Source of the DNA: Cohnella cholangitidis
GTDB taxonomy: Bacteria > Bacillota > Bacilli > Paenibacillales > Paenibacillaceae
Reading direction: 5' to 3'
Assembly: GCF_014107495.1 (NCBI RefSeq)
Contig: NZ_CP041969.1
Coordinates: forward strand, 5,877,501-5,941,500
Length of the DNA: 64,000 bases
The position numbers were made by a program, and so were the translations under genes. The notes beneath the pieces are model-generated. The model worked only from the letters and a program-made list of their open reading frames with translations. It did not search any database and was not told where the DNA came from. Within the stretch, counting starts at the first letter, position 1, and each line of letters begins with the position of its first letter. Positions 24,251 to 31,893 of this stretch are shown here, one piece after another.

Positions 24251-25118
24251 TGAATACGAACGGCCGATTAAGCTTGGCCGAATTTCTTATACGAATGCTT
24301 GGCCCGTATTCCACCATTTCGATCCAGCAGCGCTCTCTTTTCCAACGGAGATTCACTCCGATATGCCCGCAACCTTGAATCGCAAGCTAAGGGCCGGGGA
24401 GATAGACATGGCCGCCATATCCTCATATGCATATGGCATTTCGTCCGACACCTATTATTTGCTTCCCAATCTGTCCGTGAGCTCCAACGGAAGGGTTCAA
24501 TCGATCCTGCTATTTCTGAAATCCCCGTTGGAAGAGGTCATTCACGGGAAAATCGCGTTAACGACCACCTCGGCAACATCCGTTAACTTACTGAAGATTA
24601 TCATGGAGAAATTTTACGGCGGCAAACCGACTTATGAAGACGCGGAGCCTTCTCTGGAAAAAATGCTGGAAAACGCGGATGCGGCCCTATTAATCGGAGA
24701 TCATGCGATTCGGGCTTCCTGGACGAAACACGGATATCGCGTGTTGGATTTGGGAGAGGTTTGGAACGTATGGACCGGGCATTGGATGACATACGCGGTA
24801 TGGGCCGTTCATAAGAAAACCGCGAATCGTTACCCTGATGCGATTCATCATATTTACGAGCATCTGCTCGAGAGCAAAAATAAATCGTATCGCAACATGG
24901 AACCGATCGTCGCCAAAGCGTTGAGTCAAATCGGAGGTACTTCCGAATATTGGCACAACTATTTCGCTACTTTATGTCATGATTTCGGGCCGGAACAGAA
25001 AGCCGGGCTGCAATTATATTTCCGGTACGCTAGAGAACTAGGACTTATGGCCAACGATGTCGAGCTTCTGGAATTGCCAGTCCAACGCGTAATAGATAAC
25101 CTTCCAAACTGCAGGTGA
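24243..25118 (+). CDS. mqnA: Menaquinone biosynthesis protein MqnA (chorismate dehydratase)
   Basis: 291 residues beginning KLGRISYTNAWPVFHHFDP, the MqnA/MqnD-type substrate-binding fold signature. MqnA removes water from chorismate (3-[(1-carboxyvinyl)oxy]benzoate product), first step of the futalosine route, so it competes with trpE and aroH for chorismate. It overlaps ubiX by eight bases. mqnB, mqnC and mqnD are not in the window. MqnA versus MqnD is decided from the N-terminal motif and the neighbours and is likely, not certain. Confidence 0.85.
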   Translation: MNNEYERPIKLGRISYTNAWPVFHHFDPAALSFPTEIHSDMPATLNRKLRAGEIDMAAISSYAYGISSDTYYLLPNLSVSSNGRVQSILLFLKSPLEEVIHGKIALTTTSATSVNLLKIIMEKFYGGKPTYEDAEPSLEKMLENADAALLIGDHAIRASWTKHGYRVLDLGEVWNVWTGHWMTYAVWAVHKKTANRYPDAIHHIYEHLLESKNKSYRNMEPIVAKALSQIGGTSEYWHNYFATLCHDFGPEQKAGLQLYFRYARELGLMANDVELLELPVQRVIDNLPNCR

Positions 25119-25122
25119 ACTA

Positions 25123-26097
25123 ATGAAATTATTACAGCTCTATGCCGCAATGAAATCGGATTTACAAGCGATAGAAGACCAAATGGCCCAAACGGTTACC
25201 TCCGATCTGCCTATTCTAAGCGAAACTTCGTTACATTTGCTTAAGGCGGGTGGTAAGCGTATTCGGCCCGTATTAGTGTTGCTGGCAGGCAAGTTCGGCA
25301 ATTACTCGATGGAGTCGCTCAAAAAAGTCGCCGTTCCGCTCGAACTCATTCATATGGCTACGTTGGTGCACGATGATGTCATCGATGACGCGGAAACCCG
25401 CCGCGGACAACTAACCGTCAAGTCGAAGTGGGATAATCGGATCGCTATGTTCACTGGCGATTATATCTATGCGAAAGCATTGACGGTCATTACGGAGTTG
25501 GACAAGCCGCGCATTCACCAAATCTTGTCCGGTGCCATCGTACAGATGTGTATCGGTGAAATGGAACAAATACGCGATTTCTTCAACGTAGATCAAAGCA
25601 TTCGTAATTATTTGCGTCGGATCAGAAGAAAAACGGCATTGCTCATCGCGATTAGCTGCCAGCTCGGCGCGATGGCGGCGGATGCCCCTGCGCGCACGAG
25701 CCATGCCTTGTACAGATTCGGTTATAACGTCGGAATGCTGTTTCAGATTACGGATGATCTTCTCGATCTATGCGGCACGGAGAAAGCGATCGGCAAACCG
25801 CCGGGAAGCGATCTTCGGCAAGGCAATATTACGTTGCCGGTATTGTATGCCCTTCAGGAGGATTCGATAAGAGAGCAACTTTTGAAGGAAATCGCGTTAA
25901 TCCGCGAGAGCGAGGGAACCGCGAATTCCGCCGTCGCCGTTAAGCTCGTGCGCTCCAGCCGCGGAATCAAAACCGCGGAAAATATGGCCGAACGATATTT
26001 AGCGAAAGCTTTGAAAGCCCTGGATTCGTTGCCTGACATTCCGGCAAAGCGCAATTTAACGGATATTGCCCGGTTTGTGGCGAAACGAAGTTATTAA
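25123..26097 (+). CDS. hepT: Heptaprenyl diphosphate synthase component 2
   Basis: Catalytic polyprenyl synthase subunit. 324 residues with the two Asp-rich motifs DDVIDD (about residue 85) and DDLLD (about 210), plus GGKRIRPVL. It starts four bases after mqnA and completes the prenyl chain synthase with hepS. In Bacillus hepS-menG-hepT are adjacent; here mqnP-ubiX-mqnA are inserted between menG and hepT. Confidence 0.95.
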   Translation: MKLLQLYAAMKSDLQAIEDQMAQTVTSDLPILSETSLHLLKAGGKRIRPVLVLLAGKFGNYSMESLKKVAVPLELIHMATLVHDDVIDDAETRRGQLTVKSKWDNRIAMFTGDYIYAKALTVITELDKPRIHQILSGAIVQMCIGEMEQIRDFFNVDQSIRNYLRRIRRKTALLIAISCQLGAMAADAPARTSHALYRFGYNVGMLFQITDDLLDLCGTEKAIGKPPGSDLRQGNITLPVLYALQEDSIREQLLKEIALIRESEGTANSAVAVKLVRSSRGIKTAENMAERYLAKALKALDSLPDIPAKRNLTDIARFVAKRSY

Positions 26098-26179
26098 GGT
26101 TGTTCATTTATGCTAAAATAACAGATACGGTAGCGTTACATAATTTTGCAAAAATGCAGAGATGGAAGGGGAGAACGTA

Positions 26180-26623
26180 ATGGAAAGAACCTACTTAATG
26201 GTCAAACCCGACGGAGTGCAGCGGGGATTGATCGGCGAAATCGTCAGCCGTTTCGAACGCAAAGGGTTAAAGCTCGTCGGCGCCAAGCTGATGAACGTTT
26301 CGTTGGAGCGCGCCGAGAAACATTACGCGGAACATAAAGGCAAAGATTTCTACGATAGGCTGCTTGATTTCATTACCGCCGGTCCCGTTTTCGCGATGGT
26401 TTGGGAGGGCGATCAAGCCGTAGGATTATGCCGCGCGCTAATCGGCAAGACCAATGCGCTGGAGGCTGCTCCGGGAACGATTCGCAGCGATTTCGCTATA
26501 CATACGAATTTCAATCTCATTCACGGCTCCGATTCTCACGATAACGCGGAGCGTGAAATCGGCATTTTCTTCACCGAAGAGGAACTCGTTTCATACGACA
26601 AAGCGATACAGGTGTGGATTTAA
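26180..26623 (+). CDS. ndk: Nucleoside diphosphate kinase
   Basis: 147 residues; ATG 26180 after GGAAGGGGAG. Contains the active-site sequence [13 protein letters not shown] with the phosphorylated His on the strand before it, and GVQRGLIG at the N-terminus. Balances NTP pools. A -10-like TAAAAT lies about 60 bases upstream. Followed by cheR as in Bacillus. Confidence 0.97.
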   Translation: MERTYLMVKPDGVQRGLIGEIVSRFERKGLKLVGAKLMNVSLERAEKHYAEHKGKDFYDRLLDFITAGPVFAMVWEGDQAVGLCRALIGKTNALEAAPGTIRSDFAIHTNFNLIHGSDSHDNAEREIGIFFTEEELVSYDKAIQVWI

Positions 26624-26677
26624 CGGATTTGCATTCCAGTACACATCATGATAGAGTCCGGGGGAGAACAGAACGTC

Positions 26678-27499
26678 ATGGGAGACAACCTTTCCAGTTT
26701 GAATGCAAGTTCTAACTTTTCCGAGGATGAGGATTTTGCCCGGTTCATCGTCAATATTAAGCGTTTGACGTCGATCGACCTTTCGCAATACAAGGAAAAC
26801 CAGATGCGTCGACGTTTGACGACCTTGCGGATGAAATACGGGTACAAATCCTTTAACGATTATTTCTCGGCTTTGTCCGGAGACGCGCGGCTACGGAATG
26901 AATTTCTCGATCGGATGACGATCAACGTTTCTGAATTTTGGCGTAACCCTAACCGTTGGCAAGTGCTGAAGGATAAATTTCTTCCGGAACTTATGAAAGC
27001 CTCTCCACGGCTGAGCATCTGGAGCGCCGCCTGTTCGACTGGGGAAGAACCGTATACGCTAGCGATGATCTTGGATTCCTTGAATGCTTTGGATCGGACT
27101 TCCTTGATCGCGACGGATATCGACGAAGGAGTGCTTGGGAAAGCGAAGGAAGGCATCTACTTGGAGAGATCCTTGCGGGATGTGCCCGTCGCTTTCAAGA
27201 ACAATTATTTCACGGAAGCGGACGGCGCCTTTAAGGTTGCCGACAAGCTGAAAAAAGCGGTAAAGTATCAAAAGCAAAATCTGCTTCTGGACAAGTTCGG
27301 CGACAAATACGATTTGATCGTATGCCGCAACGTGATGATTTATTTCACGGAAGACGCCAAGCATATTCTGTACGGCAAGTTCGCCCAAGCGCTTAAACCC
27401 GGCGGATTGCTGTTCGTGGGCAGTACGGAACAGATTTTTTCGCCTGGACAATACGGCTTGGAAACGGCCGATACTTTTTTTTACCGCCGCGTGATTTAA
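26678..27499 (+). CDS. cheR: Chemotaxis protein methyltransferase CheR
   Basis: Methylates glutamates of chemoreceptors using SAM. 273 residues from ATG 26678 (an upstream in-frame ATG at 26648 has no ribosome site, while GGGGGAG precedes the chosen region). N-terminal CheR helical domain with RRRLTTLRMKYG, then the methyltransferase domain with SAACSTGEEPYTLAM and VCRNVMIYF. Order ndk-cheR-aroC matches Bacillus. No other chemotaxis gene is nearby. Confidence 0.95.
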   Translation: MGDNLSSLNASSNFSEDEDFARFIVNIKRLTSIDLSQYKENQMRRRLTTLRMKYGYKSFNDYFSALSGDARLRNEFLDRMTINVSEFWRNPNRWQVLKDKFLPELMKASPRLSIWSAACSTGEEPYTLAMILDSLNALDRTSLIATDIDEGVLGKAKEGIYLERSLRDVPVAFKNNYFTEADGAFKVADKLKKAVKYQKQNLLLDKFGDKYDLIVCRNVMIYFTEDAKHILYGKFAQALKPGGLLFVGSTEQIFSPGQYGLETADTFFYRRVI

Positions 27500-27560
27500 G
27501 CGTATGTTGACTAGGCTCCCAACCGATAATAAGGCTATTCAAGCCCACACGGAGGGAACC

Positions 27561-27722
27561 ATGGACAAACGCAAAGTCATTGCCGCATATAGGCGAGGGT
27601 TGATTTCCGTGCAGGAATGCGCGCAAATATTAGGTTTGGACAACGTTGAGTTGCTCGGATATATGAGGGAATCGAGAGGGGTTCGCTCGAAAACCAATAA
27701 GAAACAGTCCGTCCGCACATGA
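27561..27722 (+). CDS. Small helix-turn-helix-like hypothetical protein
   Basis: 53 residues starting MDKRKVIAAYRRGLISVQEC with AQILGLDNVELLGYM, which looks like a short HTH of the small YlaC/sporulation-phosphorelay type; basic C-terminal tail. GGAGGGAACC precedes ATG 27561, a normal site. The stop codon lies inside a terminator. It lies between cheR and aroC. Family not recognised. Confidence 0.5.
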   Translation: MDKRKVIAAYRRGLISVQECAQILGLDNVELLGYMRESRGVRSKTNKKQSVRT

Positions 27723-27738
27723 CGGGCTGTTTTCTTGT
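27712..27738 (+). terminator. Terminator overlapping the end of the small HTH-like gene
   Basis: AACAGTCCGTC pairs with GACGGGCTGTT and is followed by TTCTTG; the loop contains the stop codon. The downstream aroC promoter overlaps its tail. Confidence 0.75.
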
Positions 27739-27764
27739 CAAACGCTTTAACGCTGTACTATAAT
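27735..27764 (+). promoter_or_regulatory. Sigma-A promoter of aroC
   Basis: TTGTCA (27735-27740), 18-base spacer, TATAAT (27759-27764), about 60 bases before the aroC start. Confidence 0.75.
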
Positions 27765-27824
27765 GGTCAAAGATGTTCACGGCTTGCGTGGCTAATAGAG
27801 GCATACAATTGGGAGGAACCGAAA

Positions 27825-28994
27825 TTGAGTTTACGTTACTTAACCGCGGGGGAAACGCACGGCCCGCAGCTTACTGCCATTATCGAAGGATTGCCGAGTA
27901 ATCTGGAGCTTGATTTCGAAGCTTTGAATTTCCAATTGCAACGACGCCAGAAGGGGCATGGACGCGGCCGTCGCATGCAGATCGAGACGGATACCGCGCA
28001 GATCGTCGGAGGAGTCCGACATGGACGTACGACAGGAGCGCCGGTGGCGGTCGTCGTCGAGAACAAAGATTGGAAGCATTGGACTTCCGTAATGAACGTT
28101 GAACCTATCGAAGGCAGCGACGAGGCGAAGCGCCGCGTTTTTCGCCCGCGTCCCGGTCATGCCGATCTGAACGGCGGCTTGAAATATAATCTTAAAGACT
28201 TGCGCAACGTGCTAGAGCGTTCAAGCGCTCGTGAGACCGCCGCGCGCGTAGCCGTCGGCGCGATCGCATGCCAGTTGTTGGCGAAATTCGGCATTAAAGT
28301 GGCGGGACATGTCGTCTCTATAGGCGGAATCGTTGCTGAAACTCCGAATTTGCCGATCGACGAGCTTATCGCGGTTACCGAGGAGTCTCCCGTTAGAGTA
28401 GCTGACAAAGACGCGGAGCAAAAAATGATTGAGCTAATCGATCGCATGAAAGCGGAAGGCGATACGATAGGCGGCGTCGTAGAATGTATCATAACGGGAT
28501 TGCCGGTCGGACTCGGTAGCCACGTACAATGGGATCGCAAGCTGGACGGAAGAATCGCGCAAGCGGTCGTGTCGATCAACGCGTTCAAAGGAGTCGAAGT
28601 CGGTATCGGTTTCGAAGCCGCGCGCATTCCGGGCTCCAAAGTGCATGACGAGATTTTGCATACCGCGGACAAAGGCTTTCATCGCGCGTCTAACCGCGCA
28701 GGCGGATTCGAAGGCGGAATGACGACCGGCGAGCCGATCGTCGTTCGCGGCGTAATGAAACCTATCCCGACGCTCTATAAACCGCTCGCGAGCGTAGACA
28801 TCGATACGAAGGAAGCTTTTACCGCCCAGGTTGAGCGTTCCGATGCGTGCGCGGTGCCTGCGGCAAGCGTCGTCATGGAGCATGTCGTTGCCTGGGAAGT
28901 CGCCCAAGCGTTCTTGGAAAAATTCGGCGGAGATTCGATCGACGAGATTCAAAGAAACTTGGACAGCTACCTTAGTCAAGTGGAGGCTTACTGA
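27825..28994 (+). CDS. aroC: Chorismate synthase
   Basis: Last step of the shikimate pathway, FMNH2-dependent. 389 residues from TTG 27825, which follows GGGAGGAACC; the in-frame codons upstream are in the promoter region. N-terminal [11 protein letters not shown], the FMN-binding region with [13 protein letters not shown] and the C-terminal [17 protein letters not shown] are typical of AroC. The stop overlaps the aroB start by one base (TGATG). Confidence 0.97.
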   Translation: MSLRYLTAGETHGPQLTAIIEGLPSNLELDFEALNFQLQRRQKGHGRGRRMQIETDTAQIVGGVRHGRTTGAPVAVVVENKDWKHWTSVMNVEPIEGSDEAKRRVFRPRPGHADLNGGLKYNLKDLRNVLERSSARETAARVAVGAIACQLLAKFGIKVAGHVVSIGGIVAETPNLPIDELIAVTEESPVRVADKDAEQKMIELIDRMKAEGDTIGGVVECIITGLPVGLGSHVQWDRKLDGRIAQAVVSINAFKGVEVGIGFEAARIPGSKVHDEILHTADKGFHRASNRAGGFEGGMTTGEPIVVRGVMKPIPTLYKPLASVDIDTKEAFTAQVERSDACAVPAASVVMEHVVAWEVAQAFLEKFGGDSIDEIQRNLDSYLSQVEAY

Positions 28995-30109
28995 TGGCGG
29001 GCGGAACGAGAGAGCTTACGGTCGATCTCGGAGAACGTTCCTATCCTATCTACATCGGTACGGGATTGATCTCGCGGACCGGACAGTATTTTACGGAGCA
29101 TGGATTTCCCGTTAAGTCGCCGATATTGTTGGTTACGGACAATTCGGTAGTGGATTTGTATGCGGAGAAGGTAGAGGAATCTCTAGCCCGGGCCGGATAC
29201 AAAGTGACGACGGCCGTCGTTCCATCCGGCGAAACTTCCAAATCGCTGGAGATGCTAGACGAGCTTGTCGGCGCGGCTTTGGAAGCCGGTCTCGATCGCA
29301 AATCTACCGTCATCGCTTTGGGCGGGGGTGTGGTCGGCGATCTCGCTGGGTTTGTTGCGGCCTCATATATGAGGGGCGTTCGTTTCGTCCAAATTCCGAC
29401 GACGATATTAGCGCATGATAGCAGCGTTGGCGGTAAAGTCGCTGTTAACCATCGCTTGGCTAAAAATATAATCGGTGCTTTCCATCAGCCGGATTTTGTG
29501 TTGTACGATATCGATACGCTGGCTAGCCTCTCGATGCGGGAAGTCCGCGCAGGGTTGTCCGAAGTGATCAAACACGGACTCATCTGGAATAAGGAGTTCG
29601 TGGCTTGGTGCGACACGAATTCGGAGAAGCTGCTTGCCTTGGATCCGGAAGCGTTAGGTTACGCGTTATATGAAGGCTGCAAGGTGAAGTCCATCGTCGT
29701 CTCGCGCGACGAACGCGAGAACGATCTGCGGGCGATCCTTAACTTAGGACATACGATCGGACATGCGCTTGAAGCCGTTGCGGGTTACGGAGAACTGGTT
29801 CATGGAGAAGCGATTGCCATAGGGATGGTCGGTTCTGCCCGTTTGGCCGCGAAGTTCGGTTATTCAGGGGACATTGCCGTAGAAACGGAGCGTTTATTCC
29901 GGAAATTCGGACTTCCCGTCCGCATTCCGGCAAGCTGCCCTACGGATGAAATCATGAATGCCATGTTGCATGATAAGAAATTCGCGGAAGGTAACATGGT
30001 ATTCATTGTACCAACCGCGATCGGAAGCGTGGAAATTCGCAATGACGTGCCTACGGAGTGGGTTACGGACATTGTCGACGGATTAAGAGAGGGGAATGAA
30101 CATCCATGA
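28994..30109 (+). CDS. aroB: 3-dehydroquinate synthase
   Basis: Second step of aromatic synthesis, NAD- and Zn-dependent. 371 residues with PSGETSKSLEMLDELV, ALGGGVVGDLAGFVAASYMRG and the zinc ligands in NLGHTIGHALE. It is tightly coupled at both ends (one-base overlap with aroC, four with aroH), so aroCBH is one operon. Confidence 0.97.
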   Translation: MAGGTRELTVDLGERSYPIYIGTGLISRTGQYFTEHGFPVKSPILLVTDNSVVDLYAEKVEESLARAGYKVTTAVVPSGETSKSLEMLDELVGAALEAGLDRKSTVIALGGGVVGDLAGFVAASYMRGVRFVQIPTTILAHDSSVGGKVAVNHRLAKNIIGAFHQPDFVLYDIDTLASLSMREVRAGLSEVIKHGLIWNKEFVAWCDTNSEKLLALDPEALGYALYEGCKVKSIVVSRDERENDLRAILNLGHTIGHALEAVAGYGELVHGEAIAIGMVGSARLAAKFGYSGDIAVETERLFRKFGLPVRIPASCPTDEIMNAMLHDKKFAEGNMVFIVPTAIGSVEIRNDVPTEWVTDIVDGLREGNEHP

Positions 30110-30474
30110 GCGTCAGGGGAATCCGTGGAGCCATAACGGTAGAATTAAATGAAGAAGGTCCGATCTTGGACGCGACAATCGAACTATTGAACGGAATCGT
30201 CGAAGTGAATCGCTTCGAGCCGGATGACATTGCCAGCGTGTTCATTACGGTAACGCAGGATCTGGACGCAACTTTCCCTGCTCGCGCCATTCGCCAGATG
30301 GCCGGCTGGGAGCTGGTGCCACTCATGTGTTCCGTGGAAGTGCCGGTCAAAGGCAGCCTGGAAAAGTGCATTCGCCTGATGGTGCTCGTGAATACGGAAG
30401 TTTCCCAGAAGGAAATCCGCCACGTCTACCTCAACAGAGCTCAGGCTCTTCGCCCGGATCTGGCAGCTAAGTAA
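30106..30474 (+). CDS. aroH: Chorismate mutase (AroH type)
   Basis: Turns chorismate into prephenate for Phe/Tyr. 122 residues, monofunctional trimeric AroH fold with RGIRGAITVE at the start and PLMCSVEVPVKGSL in the middle. Length is that of Bacillus AroH. It overlaps aroB by four bases. In Bacillus trpE follows directly; here an accessory gene and repeats separate them. Confidence 0.95.
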   Translation: MSVRGIRGAITVELNEEGPILDATIELLNGIVEVNRFEPDDIASVFITVTQDLDATFPARAIRQMAGWELVPLMCSVEVPVKGSLEKCIRLMVLVNTEVSQKEIRHVYLNRAQALRPDLAAK

Positions 30475-30559
30475 TCTGGGGATCATTGACCCGTACGCAC
30501 CGCACCGACAAGTCAAGCGCACTTATCAATTTTTTCTATGCGATAGCCATGCGTGAAGC

Positions 30560-30601
30560 ACACGCCGTTTCTCTCCTTGGAGAGGATGGCGTGTTTTTTT
30601 T
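30560..30601 (+). terminator. Terminator after aroH
   Basis: ACACGCC...GGCGTGT with an inner CTCTCC-TT-GGAGAG stem and T8. Shows that aroCBH is not normally read through into trp. Confidence 0.9.
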
Positions 30602-30631
30602 GTTTAACTAAATCTTTGAGGAGGGGTTGCC

Positions 30632-31306
30632 ATGTCGAAGTCTTTGGCGGAACGGGAGTATATGCAGCTATTGGAGGTTCAGATGAGCCAAGCCCAAGGT
30701 ATGCGATTAGAGCAACTGAAGAAACAAGGCGAGGGAGAAAGAAAACTATTGGTTGATATAATTTGGCCGGTTCGCAAGTCGTTTCATGGAATTACTCTGG
30801 AGAAGGAAATCGTAACTTTATCCGGAGTGAAGGCTTATATCGATGCTTTTGACGACTCATTCCGATTCGGGTTTGAAGCCGAGGGCTTTGTGCCGCATGC
30901 AGAGAATATAACCCGTCCCCGTTTTGACTTCGAGAAACAGAAGGTTAGATCAATGCCGGCAACCTTTATTAAATACATCCCATTCACCTTTGACGAGATG
31001 GACAAAAAACCGGATATGTGCCGAAGGACATTGTACGAGCTTTATGGTCGGTATGGCGCTAATGCGAAGGGGGCGACTTATCATTCGCTCTCGCTATACG
31101 AGCGGGAAGTGATAAGATATGCCATATACTTGTGCCGACCTATACGTATGGCGGATATTCGTGATTGTTTGCAGAAGAATCAAGATACTTGTCGCATCAT
31201 TATTCGTCAGCTAATAGAAAAAAGGTTCATGAGACCACGATACGATGGATTGAAACGCAACCACGAATACGTTCTAGAGGAAGATGCATACAAGATTCTA
31301 TATTAG
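30632..31306 (+). CDS. Accessory protein, possible nuclease-like domain plus C-terminal winged helix
   Basis: 224 residues, ATG 30632 after GAGGAGGGG. The N-terminal third is coiled and charged. The middle (about 50-110) has alternating strands with GFEAEGFVPHAENITRPRFDFEKQKV, which could be a PD-(D/E)XK-like core, though no clear active-site set can be proved. The C-terminal half (about 135-224), with RMADIRDCLQKNQDTCRIII, looks like a winged helix. It splits the aroH-trpE order known from Bacillus and is followed by tandem repeats, so it may be acquired. Alternatives: a transcription factor or a replication-type DNA-binding protein. Function not assigned. Confidence 0.55.
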   Translation: MSKSLAEREYMQLLEVQMSQAQGMRLEQLKKQGEGERKLLVDIIWPVRKSFHGITLEKEIVTLSGVKAYIDAFDDSFRFGFEAEGFVPHAENITRPRFDFEKQKVRSMPATFIKYIPFTFDEMDKKPDMCRRTLYELYGRYGANAKGATYHSLSLYEREVIRYAIYLCRPIRMADIRDCLQKNQDTCRIIIRQLIEKRFMRPRYDGLKRNHEYVLEEDAYKILY

Positions 31307-31310
31307 AGAT

Positions 31311-31497
31311 CACATAGCACTAGCCAATCGTGTTAAATCACCCAAAGTAGCGGAATGAACAGAAATAACACTAGCCAGTCGTGTTAAATCGCCGAAAGTA
31401 GCAGAATTTACAGATTAACACGAGTCAGTCGTGTTAAATCGCTAAAGAAGCTGATTGAACAGAAATAACACGAGCAATTCGTGTTAATCGGCTAGTT
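31311..31497 (+). repeat. Four tandem ~50-bp units with a palindromic core
   Basis: TCGTGTTA recurs at 31328, 31379, 31429 and 31479, i.e. periods of 51, 50 and 50 bases. Each unit starts with an AACAC(G/T)A..TCGTGTT inverted repeat; the fourth (AACACGAGCAATTCGTGTT) is a perfect 7-bp palindrome around a 5-base loop. Between the cores lies a conserved AAATC(G/A)C..AAAG stretch. No ORF. It occupies much of the gap between the accessory gene and trpE. Confidence 0.9.
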
Positions 31498-31569
31498 TCC
31501 AATGACTGGTAAGCAGAGTGGGGAATCCAGGTAGAGGAAGGACGGGATATGCTTTTTCCAATTTGTGTG

Positions 31570-31599
31570 TTGACGGAAGAAGAGGCGGAGTGCTATATT
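31570..31599 (+). promoter_or_regulatory. Sigma-A promoter of the trp operon
   Basis: TTGACG (31570-31575), 18-base spacer, TATATT (31594-31599). It gives a leader of nearly 290 bases before trpE, holding the TRAP element and terminator. Confidence 0.8.
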
Positions 31600-31658
31600 A
31601 GATGAATATTACGCATCGCGGAACGGTCGGCCACAGGGACGACAACTTACGCGGATGC

Positions 31659-31686
31659 GAGCCGAGTAGAGATGAGATGAGCGGAG
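31659..31686 (+). promoter_or_regulatory. TRAP-binding element in the trp leader
   Basis: Six GAG triplets start at 31659, 31664, 31669, 31674, 31679 and 31684, exactly five bases apart, i.e. separated by two bases each (GAGCCGAGTAGAGATGAG for the first four). This is the known TRAP target pattern. GTAGAGATG (31666-31674) can pair with CATCTCTGC (31755-31763), the 5' arm of the downstream terminator, giving an antiterminator that TRAP would block. Confidence 0.93.
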
Positions 31687-31753
31687 TTGCCGTATCCTTC
31701 GTGCAGATGATCTGCATTGTGATAGAGGCCTAACTTAACTTATCGAATTACGC

Positions 31754-31782
31754 GCATCTCTGCGGAGCAGAGGTGCTTTTTT
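31754..31782 (+). terminator. trp leader attenuator terminator
   Basis: GCATCTCTGC-GGA-GCAGAGGTGC, 10-bp stem with one GU pair, then T6. It lies between the TRAP element and trpE. Confidence 0.93.
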
Positions 31783-31893
31783 AATGGCATAATCCCGCAT
31801 ATGAGTTTGGAACCACGACGATAAAACGAGATCAACATCATACACGGACCGACATCGAAGCGCATTAGATCGTCTACAAAGGAGAGATGTACG

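Noticed and set aside
30632-31306. Plasmid replication initiator with iterons (gene plus tandem repeats)
   Set aside because: The protein lacks a recognisable Rep_3 pattern and the locus is flanked by chromosomal aro and trp genes; no partition or mobilisation gene is present.
31311-31497. CRISPR array
   Set aside because: The 50-base units are repeats throughout with near-identical intervening parts, four copies only, no cas genes; they are tandem palindromic repeats.
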